64,000 bases of DNA from Shinisaurus crocodilurus (GCA_021292165.1 CM037879.1:117439359-117503358); one strand, 5' to 3'; numbered from the stretch's first letter, positions 42,721 to 53,914 are shown. Translations and numbers: made by a program. The notes: generated from the sequence alone by a model not told the origin.

Positions 42721-43145
42721 CTTGCAGCAGCTGCCTAACTAATTCTTCGAGCTAGTCGATTTTCCTTCTCCCCCTTCCACAGACCTGACACGAGAACACA
42801 ATTGAGCTGCGAATCAGCAAGATCTTTTGCTCGAGGCTCGAGAGATAGCTCCCTTCTAACTATGAATATTATAAACCCTAGCTAGCTCCCCATGTCCTTC
42901 AGCAAGAAGTTCTCACACAAAGAAATGTAGTAACAGTGATTGAAATGCAAAACCTAAGTCTCAGCAGGTGGTCAAACACAGGTAAAACCTGTTTAAGATT
43001 GAAATGCTGATTTGAGAACAACAGCTCTTGCTCGGGTTTGTAATGCAGATGTGCTTAGAGCACCTTTTTATGCTCACAAAAAATCATTAAGTATGCTGAG
43101 TGAGCAGAACAGAGCTATCTGGATGTAAAAAAAGCCTTCAAGTTA
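42721..43145. other. No feature recognised
   Basis: Unassigned sequence between a GC-rich remnant and an ATT microsatellite. Confidence 0.4.
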
Positions 43146-43146
43146 A

Positions 43147-43184
<38 letters not shown>
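43146..43184. repeat. (ATT)n microsatellite at an L2 tail
   Basis: About 12 ATT units adjoin the 3' tail of the antisense L2, so it may have grown from that tail. Confidence 0.9.
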
Positions 43185-43185
<1 letters not shown>

Positions 43186-45215
43186 ATTTATTTATCACCC
43201 ATCTGGCCGGCAACCGGCCACCCTGGGCGATGTACATACAATAAAATACATTTAAAACAATATAAAATTTTTAAAATCTTAACCCACCCCATATTCCCGC
43301 CTGAATAACCAGGTTTTTAATGAGCGACGGAAGCTCAGCAGAGAGGGGGCATGGCGGAGGTTACTCGGGAGAGAGTTCCACAGTACGGGGGCCGCCACAG
43401 AAAAGGCCCTCTTCCTCATCCCCACCAGTCTAGCTGCTCTGGCTGAAGGGACAAGGAGAAGGCCATCCATGGCAGATCTTGTTGAGCGGCCCAATTGGTG
43501 TTGCTGGAGACGCTCCTTGAGATAGACTGGACCGGAGCTGTATAGGGTTTTAAAGGTCAAAACCAACACTTTGAATTCGGCTCGGCAAGCAACTGGTAGC
43601 CAGTGCAAATCCTTCAGCACTGGCGTGATGTGATCCCACCGGCTGCTGCCTTTAGCCAGGTGAGCCGCCGCGTTCTGTACCAGCTGTAGCTTCCGAACCG
43701 TCTTCCAGGGTAACCCCACGTAGAGCGCATTACAGTAGTCTAGGCGAGAGGAGACCAAGACATGAACCACTGATGGGAGCAGGTGATTAGGAAGGTAGGG
43801 GCGCAGCTGCCGTATCAGATGGAGTTGATACAGTGCCGCCTGGCTCACAGCTGACACCTGAGCCTCCATGGACAGCTGGGAGTCTAGAATGACCCCCAAG
43901 CTGCAGACCTGGTCCTTCAGGGGGAGATGTACCCCATTCAGCACCAGGTCAACATCCCCTAACCTCCCCTTGTCCCCCACCAGAAGTACCTCGGTCTTGT
44001 CGGGGTTCAGTTTCAGCATGTTCCTTCCCATCCAGCCAACCACTGCCTCCAGGCACTTGGACAGGGTCTCAACGGCCAACCTCGGTGAGGACTTGAAACA
44101 TAGGTAGAGCTGCGTGTCATCCGCATACTGATGATACCGCACCCCAAACCTCCTGATGATAGCTCCCAGCGGCTTGAGGTAGATGTTGAATAACATCGGG
44201 GAGAGGATGGAACCCTGCGGCACTCCACAAGTGAGCAGCCGAAGGTCCGAAGCCTCCTCCCCGAGAACTACTCTCTGATACCTTCCAGAGAGGAAGGACC
44301 GGAACCACTGCAATACAGTGCCTCCCAAGCCCAACCCCTCCAGGCGGTCCAGGAGGATACCGTGGTCAACGGTATCAAAAGCCGCTGAGAGATCGAGGAG
44401 GACTAGAAAGGAGCATTCGCCCCTATCCAAAGCCCTCCTCATATCATCCACCAAGGCGACCAAGGCCGTCGTCTCCGTCTCATGTCCAGACCTGAAGCCC
44501 GACTGGCACGGATCTAAATAATCGGCTTCATCCAAGTGTGCCTTCAACTGAGCACCCACCACCCGCTCAATCACCTTGCCCAGAAATGGTAAATTGGAGA
44601 CTGGGCGAAAGTTGTTTAAATCCTGGGGATCCAAGGAGGGCTTCTTTAGAAGCGGTCTTATTACTGCCTCCTTGAGGGCTGATGGCATCACTCCCTCCTC
44701 GAGGGAGGCATTCACCACCGCCTTGATCCCCTCACCCAGTCTCTCCCTGCAGCTCATTATGAGCCAGGACGGGCAAGGATCAAGCAAGCAGGTGGTCGGC
44801 CTCACAGATGAAAGCACCTTGTCCACTTCATCAGAAGGAAGAAGCCGAAACCGATCCCACAAAACCGGTCTGCCATTGGCCTCCTCCCGCTCACTCCCTG
44901 TGTCCACAACGCACGATATCCCACTCCTAAATCGATTTTATCTGCGAAGTGCTTCGCTAAAGCCTCACAGGAGGCTTTAGACTGTTCCAGTGGGTCCGGA
45001 GCGACTGGACCGACCAGACTCCGGACCACTTGGAACAGCCTCCTGGGGCAGCACTCTGCAGACGCAATGGAGGCAGCATAGAAATTCTTTTTTGCTGCCT
45101 TCAGCGCCACACGGTAGGCTGAAGATGCAGCTCTAACCCATGTTCGATCGTCTTTGGAGCGGGAATTACGCCATCGGCGCTCTAGCCTTCTCACCTCTTG
45201 TTTCAGAGCTCGCAG
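43186..45215 (-). pseudogene. L2-clade LINE ORF2 with reverse transcriptase, 5'-truncated
   Basis: The minus-strand frame from 44907 to 43279 is open for about 540 codons. It holds motif A LVLLDLSAAFDTVDH (about 44380-44420), motif B CGVPQGSILSPMLF (about 44185-44230), motif C YHQYADDTQLYL (about 44105-44140) and the L2-type C-terminus (LDYCNALYVGLPWK, HITPVLKDLHWLPV, LWNSLPSNLRHAP). An upstream frame (45194 to about 44910) carries the region before the RT (RRLERRWRNS..., AYRVALKAAKKNFYAASIAS) but a frameshift near 44900 separates it. The endonuclease is missing. The 3' end reads GCCCAGGGTGGCCGGTTGCC with a short ATAAAT tail. Catalytic YADD is intact, but the copy is not autonomous. Confidence 0.9.
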
Positions 45216-45242
45216 CGCATCCCTAGCACATTATTAGCACAT

Positions 45243-45455
45243 CCCTAGGAAGTGACGCGACAGGACCAGAGCGGGCCACGTGGGTGGCTTGCCGCGGAGA
45301 GGCAAGCTGCCCCTGGAGTTAAGGTAAGGCCTCGCGCGGGCGTGAGCGGTGCCGATTTCGGCCCGTTTTGCCCGCGTGAGGCTCGATGGCACATGTCTAC
45401 CCCAAAGCGACAACCCATGAAGCAGCCCAGATTGCTGCTTTACCTCCGCTAATGG
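45243..45455 (+). promoter_or_regulatory. CpG-rich promoter-like leader upstream of a Tx1/L1 fragment (tentative)
   Basis: Starts GGAAGTGACGCGACAGGACC (45248-45267), an ETS-like GGAAGTG joined to a CRE-like TGACG. It continues GC-rich to AAGGTAAGG (45321-45329), a strong splice-donor match. A short frame begins MSTPKRQPMKQP at about 45398. The same leader type occurs in the hAT interior near 12211-12262 and in 42599-42720. It may be a LINE 5' UTR and ORF1 start joined to an ORF2 end by deletion, or part of another GC-rich transposon. Confidence 0.35.
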
Positions 45456-46500
45456 ATGGCATTAGGGTCTCGCTACACTAAAACAGATAGGGGGCCTCCT
45501 ACAATTACGGCAGTTAGAAAGGTGTGGCAGATTATATCTCGTCAATTACAGTTTCGCCCATTTTCTCATGCTAAACTGACTTTATGGGGTAATCCGGATT
45601 TAAAAATTGATAAGAAAACGTTCCTGTGGCGGACTTGGGCAGCCATGTTGATTTTTACTTTGGATCATTTAGTGAGTGTAGATTATGAGATTTTGTCATT
45701 TTTGGCTTTGCGTACTAAATATAACTTGCCTGCCTCAGCTGAATGGCAATACTTGCAATTGCAACATTTGTTAGAATCTAGGTTTGGTCCGGCTGCTTTT
45801 ACAGCTTCAGAGCCTCATTTACTATTGGATGCATTGATTGAGGCTGAGCAGTTATATCGACCTACGATTCATGTTTATAAATACTTATTATTGGTGAATA
45901 AGTATGATACACAGTCTTAAAGATGAATGGAATAGAGAATTAGATGGTCTTATGTTGCCTTATCAATGGAACATTGTTTTTGCATCTGTGTCAGAAGGGT
46001 CTATGGATCTTAGGTTACATCTTTTTCAGCAAAAACGTTTGTTTCGTGTTTATTGGACACCACAATGTCTTTTTAATAAGGGTTTGTCTAAGTCAGCTAA
46101 TTGTTGGAGGTGTAATACTGTGAATGCTTCGTTTACCCATATGTTTTGGCAATGCCCAGTGGTTGCTTCTTTTGGGCATTGAGGTCATAGTATGGATAAA
46201 TCCAGTATTAGAATGCTCTTTAATATTTACTGATGCACATGTTCTTTTAAATTATATACCTGCTGTATGGAACTTATAACAAGGACAACACATGTGGATT
46301 TTCCACACCCTCTTGACAGCCAAAAGACTGATATTACAACACTGGAAAGATAAATGCTAACCTCCTATAACACTATGGATTGAGGACCTAACTCCTCAAC
46401 ATTTGAGCGGGTGGTATTTAGACGCCACCTGCGGATGGATAAATACATGGCTATTTATTTACATGGTCTGCTTTTTCTGAAGTTTATGCATAACTATTTT
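45456..46500 (+). pseudogene. Tx1/L1-type LINE ORF2 C-terminal remnant
   Basis: Three frame segments read in order. Segment one (45456-45920) includes DKKTFLWRTWAAMLIFTLDH, SFLALRTKYNLPASAEWQYL and IHVYKYLL. Segment two (45904-46183) includes DEWNRELDGLMLPYQWNIVF and the cysteine-histidine motif CWRCNTVNASFTHMFWQCP, the C-x2-C-x8-H-x4-C arrangement of L1-group ORF2 C-termini. Segment three includes TAKRLILQHWKDKC and LWIEDLTPQHLSGWYLD. Frameshifts separate them. There is no RT or endonuclease here. An AT-rich tail follows to about 46760. Confidence 0.8.
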
Positions 46501-48650
46501 TTTTATGGATAATTGTATTTCTAAATACTTTTTGATATTTATGGATATATATTTCATACATATTTGTGTAAGTGATCCATTTAAAATACTGTAAGAAAAT
46601 TGTATTTTTTGTTGTTCATTTCTTCTTCTTCATTTTTTATGGTTTTTGTTTTGTTTTTGTGTACTTCACATTTTAAAAACTAATAATTTTTTTAAAAAAT
46701 TAAGTACCGTACTATATATAAATATTATTAATAAATAATAAATAAATACAAATAGTTTAAAATGTGTTTGAGTGGTTAAGAACAGACCAACGCAAGAGAA
46801 GGCTTGCAAATCTGGTACATTTGGAAGAAAAGCTTCTCTGCTCTCTGCCATGAAGGTAGCATGTTTGCCTGTGATGGCAGCTGATTATTTGTTCTTTTTC
46901 CCTGACACTGAACTAAAGAGTGCATTGTGGGAAAACCGCCACTGACACATGACACAGTGCAAAGGAGGATCACAGCATGAGGCAGCATCAAGGGGCTTAC
47001 TTGGCCTTGATGCACTCTTGCACAGCATGGGGCTCCAGAGATGAGTGTCTCTTCCAAATGAAGCAGTAGTGCAATTCGCACAACTCCCAGGAGAGCACAC
47101 AGTGACAAGGTTTTCAAAGTCCTCATGTAAACAGGCCGGGGGTGGGGGAGAAAAAGAGTAAAGACCCAGCACTAAGCACAAAAGGGGAGATGGCTCAAAA
47201 GAGGTTCACTTAAAAGCAAGGAAAGTAGTGTAAATACTTGCTAACAATGAGACCAGTTAATATATTAACCAATTTCACAGCTGGGCAGAAAATAAATTCA
47301 GCAGCATTCTGGAAGAGATGGCACCCTGACAATTTATGTTTAAGTGAGACTAGGACTGACCTGGTTCTTCATATTGTTCTTTGATGCATAGATTCAGTCC
47401 CAGAATCGTCTTCTGAATATCTGTGCTACCACTAGTAAGCTTGTATAAAGACAGAAGAATAAAGGCCCAAACTAAGTGTTTCTTGGCATTCTATCTTTAA
47501 GCAATAGATCCTCTCTCTTGTTGCTCCTGCTTATCATAATGCACCACTTTTGTGCACCAGATTTACATTTCAAAAAACCTCCCCAAAACTGTATTGCTGC
47601 TCAAAATTAATGATTAATCTTTCATCAGTCTTTTCCATTGAAACATTTTTTTTAAAAAGCCCTTTGATTTGGATACCCATTCTGAGAAGCGTGTGGCAAA
47701 GAAACCTTATTCATTTCATTTTCTACCCTTCTATTAGATGAGCCTTTCCTTATTATCAAATCCATCCTTCCGTGTCCCAAAAGCACTCTGGAGGTGGATC
47801 TGCAACTTCTGTTGCTGCTTCCATAGAGACTTTAAAATGTTACGCTCAGATTCTGGAACTCCTTTGGCCTTTTCTTCTATTAAGGCTGTATTATTGGACT
47901 AGGTCATGATGCCAACGATGGGTCTCTAAAGGGAAGTAACAATCCGCAGATCCTCTTGTGAGATCCCAGGGATTTGTCTGTTGAAAGGCTGGTCCACGCA
48001 CAGCCATTTCTAGGTAGCAGAGGACCAGACGTGATGAATCCTCAAACCACAGTTTCATGCAGGGAGCCATTTGTCCGAAACTGACCTTTTGCAGAACTAA
48101 ACTCAGTATCTGTACAGGGAATTTAAACAACAGCTAATGTGGCGTACATACAAAAATGAGGAGGGGTGTGTGTGCTGTTTGTCTCATTTGTCAGGCCTAT
48201 GGCATGTTTGAAATGTTTGTGCATATATTGTCTATCTCAGTGACCAAACACCATTTCTCTAGGCCAGGCACAAAACACTGGTTCCTCCCCCTTCCACAAA
48301 CAGCCTTTTCTGCTTTGAAAAACCGGAGAATTGATTGGTATCCTTTAGCTTCTTTAGGCCCCCATTGCTTAAGCTCCTTATATTTCTGGCTGCCGGATTT
48401 GTTTTCATACCTAGACATGGCAGTATGGCATGTATGTATATTAATTATATACAAGCGACAAATGCACTTTAGATATTACTGCTTCCTGTCAGTGGAATCT
48501 AAAGCCAATTCTTCTATGTACTCTGCAGCCCAGAGCCCAAACTTATTTACGCACATATGTTCTGGGGCCTGCAAATCCTATCAATGGCTCCTATTGTCCC
48601 TAGGATTTAAAGTCCCTGCTTTTAATGGTGCTCATCTCCTCCTCTTGCTG
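46501..48650. other. No feature recognised
   Basis: The AT-rich start (46501-46760) may be the 3' UTR of the Tx1/L1-type element. The rest is unassigned; the open frame at 48156-48668 ends inside a SINE and has no recognised similarity. Confidence 0.4.
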
Positions 48651-49035
48651 AGACCCAGTGTGGTGTAGTAGTTAGAGTGTTGGGCTGGGACTTGGGAGAT
48701 CCAGGTTCTACTTATTTATTTATTATATTTATATTCCACCCTTATTTCCTGCAAGGAACCCAAGGCAGCTTACATAATCATAAGAACCTGGATCTCCCAA
48801 GTCCCAGTCCAACACTCTAAGCACTACACCACACTGGCTCTCTAGTCCCCACTCAGCCATGAAGCTTACTGGGTGACTTTGGGCCAGTCACTGACTCTCA
48901 GCCTAACTTACCTCGCGGGGTTGTTGTGAGGATAAAATGGAGAGGAGGAGGATCTTGTAAACTGCCCTGGATTCCTTGCAAGAGGGGAAAAAAGTGGGAT
49001 ATAAATGTAATACATAAAATAAATTAAAAAATAAA
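48651..49035 (+). mobile_element. Sauria-type SINE interrupted by a second, inverted SINE
   Basis: The outer copy runs GACCCAGTGTGGTGTAGTAG to CCAGGTTCTA (48710). After the insert it resumes at 48845 with GTCCCCACTCAGCCATG, then TGACTTTGGGCCAGTCACTG and a TATAAATGTAATACATAAAA tail. The insertion falls within the B box. Confidence 0.9.
48711..48840 (-). mobile_element. Internally deleted Sauria-type SINE inside another SINE
   Basis: On the minus strand the head (GAGCCAGTGTGGTGTAGTGC to CCAGGTTCTT, 48840-48783) joins directly to the last 70 bp (GATTATGTAAGCTGCCTTGG and the TATAAATATAATAAATAAAT tail). About 110 bp of the body is missing. TCTA at 48707-48710 and 48841-48844 is a short candidate TSD. 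Confidence 0.8.
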
Positions 49036-49119
49036 CCAGCTGCTACACCCTGTTGGCTCCTCTTGCCTGTGCACAGGAAATGCCTGCAGGAACTATGGAA
49101 CACCGTGACTTGTTGTTCT

Positions 49120-49325
49120 TGAGAAAGCATGGCACGTACGGTGATACACACTTTTTCAGGTATTCCCTTCCTCATATACAACGGGCCATGAGGGGCTTGT
49201 TTCCCCCTCAAACAAGGCATGTTGCCCGTGTTCAAATGACACAACAAGCCATGTCCAGGTGTGTAGTTAGGGAAATGGGGGATTTAAGCCATGTTGTCTT
49301 GTTTCGATTGTGCGAACCAGGTCAG
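49120..49325. mobile_element. Degraded palindromic MITE (GTTTCGATTGTGCGAACCAGG-type end)
   Basis: Contains AACAAGGCATGTTGCCCGTG, TTCAAATGACACAACAAGCC and a right end TTTCGATTGTGCGAACCAGG like 37130-37491. The left end is uncertain. Confidence 0.45.
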
Positions 49326-49339
49326 TGTGCTGTGGTCTG

Positions 49340-49425
49340 TGTATTATTTATTTATTTATTTATTTATTTGTATCCCGCCTTTCTCCCAACACTGGGACCC
49401 AAGGCGGCTGTACATGTAGTGACAA
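49340..49425 (-). mobile_element. LINE 3' tail fragment, antisense
   Basis: (TTTA)n then TATCCCGCCTTTCTCCCAAC and CCCAAGGCGGCTGTACATG, the reverse of a retroelement 3' end. The clade is not determined. Confidence 0.45.
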
Positions 49426-49429
49426 AGAA

Positions 49430-49935
49430 CTAAAAGATGGGTTGGGCCTTTGCACTTCCCTTTCCCCACAGGTCAGACTCAGATGGATATTATGAGGAAT
49501 AAGATAGCTTAATTATGTTGGGAAAAGTGACTATTTTCTTATTGCAATGGGTGTAAACAAAAAAAAGTCACCTTAGGTTGTCTACAAAATATGTACTTTC
49601 TTTGGACTTCAGTGCTGTGTTTTTATTTTTTTAGAACCAAACGAAGCAATGGGTGGAAATCCACTAGCGCAATGGGGCTTTCTTCCATTCTCCTCCCTCC
49701 CACACAGACCTCTGGACTCCGGTGCAGATTTTGAGAGCCATGGGGGGCTGCGGAGGAACTGCCTCCACCTGGTTCCTCTGACATCAGAAGCGGTTCTATC
49801 AGTGGAATGGCAGCGTTGGATTCAATCCAATATAACTAAACCTTAAAGAAACCCCCCCCCCCACACACATTTATCTGGGGGAAAAAGATGAATAAAAGTT
49901 TTTGTTTTGAGAAATTGAACATTTAGGAGGTAGTA
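49430..49935. other. No feature recognised
   Basis: C11 near 49852; otherwise unassigned. Confidence 0.4.
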
Positions 49936-49938
49936 GTA

Positions 49939-51085
49939 GGCAATCACTTGTGATGGAGTAAGATTGTCTTCCAGGATAAAGGAGGAAATTCTAAAAAAAA
50001 ATTGTGTAGACTCTAGCGATGGGTCCGTAAGTGACTGTGGTGGCCAATTCTAGATCCACACAGCTTCCCACAGTGAGGACACAGGTTACCAGATGGAAGA
50101 TGGTCCTGTAAAGGATTCGTTTGATGTGCTTTTCGCTTAGCACATTTCTCCCTTTCACCTTGCACTCGGGCTTCTTCAAAGTCCATGGAACCTTTGTGAA
50201 AGGCCAACCTCCATTTAGATCATTCATGGGCCAGAGTTTCCCAGTTTTCGATGTTTATATTGCATTTTTTTAGATTAGTCTTAAGAACATCTTTAAACCT
50301 TTTATACTGACCACCGATATTCTGCTTTCCATCTTTGAGTTGGGAATAAAGTAACTGCTTTGGGAGATGGCAGTCAGACATTCGAACAACATGATCGGTC
50401 TATTGAAGTTGGTGTTGAAGGATCATTTTTTCAACGTTAGTAGTCTTTGCTTCTTCCAGTACACTGACATTTGTTCGCCTATCTTCCCATGTAATTTGCA
50501 GGATTTTCTGGAGGCAACGTTGATGAAATCTTTCAAGGAGGTGGAAATGACATTTATAGATAGTCCATGTTTCACAGGCATACAATAAAGTTGGTAATAC
50601 AATGGCTTCATAAACCACCGTTTTGGTCTCCTTACAGATATCCCGATCCTCGAACACTATGTTTCACTCGAGAAAATGCGGCACTTGTGGAGCTCAAACG
50701 ATGCTGGATTTCACTGTCAATGTTAGCTGTAACAGAAAGATAGCTGCCAAGATAGAGAAAATGATTGACATTTTCCAGTATTGCCCTGCCAAGCTGGATA
50801 GATGGCATCACCAAAGGATTAACTTTCACTTGCTGATGAAGCACTTGCTGATAAAGCACTTTGGTTTTTTTTAATGTTAAGTGAGAGACCAAGTTTTTCG
50901 TATGCTTCTGCAAGAGCATTTAGGATAGTTTGGAGATCATCCTCTGAATGTGTGGAGACCACATTATCATCAGCATACTGAAGTTCCACAACGGAGGTTG
51001 TAATTACCTTACTTTTTGCTTTCAGCCTACTGAGATTTAAAAAAGCTTTCCATCTGTTCGATATATAATTCCCACACCAGTGGGA
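49939..51085 (-). pseudogene. Vingi-like LINE, 5'-truncated, antisense
   Basis: The minus strand carries the RT from just before motif C onward. ELQYADDNVV (about 50965-50995) retains the catalytic YADD. The thumb region (IDSEIQHRLSSTSAAFSRVK), a tower of CETWTIYKCHFHLLERFHQR and QITWEDRRTNVSVLEEAKTT, and a C-terminal C2H2-type finger follow, with several frameshifts. It is colinear with 10447-12907 minus the hAT, so it serves as an empty-site reference. Candidate TSD AGGTAGTAG / AGGTACTAG. Confidence 0.8.
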
Positions 51086-51089
51086 ATTT

Positions 51090-52055
51090 AGCAGGTACTA
51101 GCCAGATAACTAGCTAGATATGCAAGTACATGTTACATACAATCTGTGCAGGACCAGAATCATTGTGCAGATTGCATATTGAACAAAGAGGAAGGAAACA
51201 GTGTTGGTATAACCCATGTGCTATGTTTTAAATGTAATGGTCTGCTGAGATGGGTTTGGAAAAAATACCTCTTTAGAAAACATATGTTTGGGGAGCATGG
51301 TATCATTTTAAAGGGCAGAAACATCCATTTACTAGAAACCACATCTGCATTGCTCTTTTTATCTTTCCATCCACATGGCAGCGGCTAAGAAAAAAAAAAC
51401 TTCTACCATTTCTCTTTCACTGTTACTTTAAAATGTATTCAGTTTTGTTTGAGGAAGTTAGAACTGCTCAAAATATTGTATTTAATCAGCAGTGAATTGG
51501 GATCAATATACTACCACTTATGTGAAATCAGATAAAGCAGAAGACTTGGCACAAGCCATTGCATGTTTACTTTCTTTGCTGCTTGTATTGTCACTGGAAC
51601 CTACATTTTTAGTTTCACATTCTGAGATGCCTCAGATGTTGGATGAGGATATGGGGAAAGCCTGGCTATCTCTCCTGGGCTTACTGCTCAACAGCAAGTT
51701 ACACACATGCATGTCCGTTGCTTGGAAATTGTAAAATGCAACTTTGTCCCAGTACAAGGGATTTCACCCTTCAAACTGGGACAAAATTGGCTTGAATCCG
51801 CCAGTTTAGTGATTGGCACTGTATAAATGAGAAGCAATGATGATTAGGTGTATACATAATTATGCTTCATAACATATTGATAAGAGTAATGGACTATAGC
51901 CTATTCATATGATCACTGGGCAATTATAGCTATAGCGAAAACTCTTGGCTGTGTCAGCAACCAGGTGGTGGTGGCAAGTTCATGTTGGTCTACTGCTAAA
52001 CCCAGGCTGATTTGGTTTCTAGCATACTGGATCAAATGCTCAAAAGGTGACATTG
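51090..52055. other. No feature recognised
   Basis: Unassigned AT-rich sequence. Confidence 0.4.
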
Positions 52056-52286
52056 ACCATTGTGATGTTAGGTTATTGGGGGCCAATTAAAGTGTATATA
52101 TGGTAAGTATAATAATGTGTTCTTGTATTGCGTCTATGGTTATAAGTATGTATTCCTATTGCATCTCTTCGTTTTATGTTTGGTGGGTCCAGCCAGGGTG
52201 AGTGAGAAATGATGGGTGGGAAGAATGGTGTATTTGCATATGTGAGATGATTGGCTGAGAGAATGAGAAAGGGGGGGAGCCTGTGT

Positions 52287-52294
52287 TATATAAG
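52287..52294 (+). promoter_or_regulatory. TATA-like box TATATAAG of the putative LTR
   Basis: Lies 23 bp before the MITE. Start-site spacing would place transcription initiation at about the insertion point. Confidence 0.4.
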
Positions 52295-52308
52295 CTGTGG
52301 GTGGTGCT

Positions 52309-52316
52309 GTTTAGAG
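52309..52316. repeat. MITE target-site duplication GTTTAGAG, left
   Basis: Exact copy at 52452-52459. Confidence 0.95.
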
Positions 52317-52451
52317 CAGTGTTCTCCAACCTTGGGTCCCCAGATGTTTTTGGCCTACAACTCCCATCATGCCCCAGCCAGCATAGCTGGCTGGGGCATG
52401 CTGGGAGTTGTAGGCCAAAAACATCTGGGGACCCAAGGTTGGAGAACACTG
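52317..52451. mobile_element. Nearly perfect palindromic hAT MITE, 135 bp
   Basis: CAGTGTTCTCCAACCTTGGG at the left is exactly mirrored at the right, and the two halves pair through GGCCTACAACTCCCATCATG to the centre CCAGCATAGCTGG. Only one or two mismatches are visible. With an exact 8-bp TSD it is the youngest-looking member of the ACAACTCCCAT family here. The left half alone recurs at 54342-54405. Confidence 0.95.
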
Positions 52452-52459
52452 GTTTAGAG
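52452..52459. repeat. MITE target-site duplication GTTTAGAG, right
   Basis: Exact partner of 52309-52316. Confidence 0.95.
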
Positions 52460-52471
52460 AGAGCTGAGTTG

Positions 52472-52524
52472 TGTGGAGTTGACTGGAGAGAGAGTGGAGT
52501 GGAGTTGACTGGAGAGAGAGTTGA
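52472..52524. repeat. Short tandem repeat within the LTR leader
   Basis: GTGGAGTTGACTGGAGAGAG occurs twice, separated by a few bases. Confidence 0.85.
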
Positions 52525-52897
52525 GATTGGATTAAGTTTGTTAGGAGATTAGCTAGTGAGTGCAGGGATTAATATTTTGGAAACAGTTGGTGAGGGCAGA
52601 GTGGAAATAGAATAGGATAGTAAATTAATTAATATTGACTGAAACTTACATATGAAACTTATTTCAAGAAACTGTTGTCTCTTAAATAAACTTTACTTTG
52701 TTTATTGAAGCAACCTGTGTGGGAAGCTGTGCTTTATATCTGGTCAAAGAAGTATAAGGTAGGGATAGTAGAAATCCCAAGGTCAGTGTGAGAGGTGTAC
52801 GGGTAAGGGTTAGAGTGAGAAACCCTCAACCTTATGTAAGTGCACCCATAGCTCCAAAAAGGAGGGCACGTTTGAGGGCTAGGGGTGTGACAGCCAT

Positions 52898-53914
52898 ATT
52901 GCAATATGGCAATAGAGGGAAAGTGGGGAGAAGGGTCTCCCCACAACTTTCCATCCTTGAGTCTTTCATCCAGAGCATGCTGCTATTACCATTTTGCAAT
53001 AAAATCAAACATTAAAAAACCTTCCAGAACAGGAAAAGCTTTCAAAGTCTGTTGCATGTCTCTGACTTGTGTCTATAGTATGTTTTATTTCTGCATATTT
53101 TTTAAAAAAATGTTATTTCATTATGTTGTAGAGTATGTGTACGTGAAGAAGGGTTAAAGTATTTAACGATTACTGCCCTAGTCCCCTGATATAGGAATGG
53201 ATTAGAGAAATTAAAATAAACAAACTAATTTTGATACAGGAACGAGCATGCGCCTCCTTTCCTTACCCTGTTGGACTTTAAAAAACGCACACAAAGGCAC
53301 CCCACCATAATTTCTATGCCAGAAATGATGACAGAAATTTCCATTTCTATGGGGAAATATTATTATTGCCGGTGCCTTCCATTCCTGAGCAGGGACAGGT
53401 TTTTGACAGCTGATGAATTCTGGCTGGGATGAACCTTGGTTTGGATTTTCACCTCTGCTTTCCAGTTGTGCAATCAGTGTGGGCAGTGGAGCTCTAGTCA
53501 TTTCCAGGCTGTTGAGCGGCTTACACCCAGAATAAGAGTAGTGCCAGCAGACACACAGCTAAGGCAACATCTACAAGGGCTCTCATTCTACTTGCTGGAG
53601 GGCACAAAGTGATCATGCAGAGCTGATCTTGCTTAAGGGCATAAGCTGGGGTCATGAACAAATTTCTGCCCACAGCACAGCAATGGGGGAAAAAAATATT
53701 GCAGTATTGCGCTTCACTCCTTATTCCAAAATCACTGACCGAGCCACAAAAGTTGGACTAGAGACAGATGATCATTATTTTGGTTAGCAAATCCTATATT
53801 CAGCTCTTCTTGAATAATATTAATTGAAGATAATTTAAATCAAGGCACCCGAAGTTATTTTTGAAGCTAGTACTGGAGCTTTCAAACAAAAACTTTATAC
53901 TCATGAACGCAAGA

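Larger units (their letters stand above)
52061..52892 (+). repeat. Putative solo LTR containing a MITE
   Basis: TGTGATGTTAGG to AGGGGTGTGACA, with flanks ACCAT (52056-52060) and GCCAT (52893-52897) matching at 4 of 5. Inside, an ATTGGCT (reverse CCAAT type) near 52251 precedes TATATAAG (52287-52294), and AATAAA (52685-52690) is followed by a T-rich U5-like region. Without the MITE it is about 690 bp. No internal gag or pol is nearby. The edges are moderately supported. Confidence 0.45.

Noticed and set aside
48156..48668. 170-codon open frame on the plus strand
   Set aside because: No recognised domain. It ends inside a Sauria SINE and shows no splice or promoter context.
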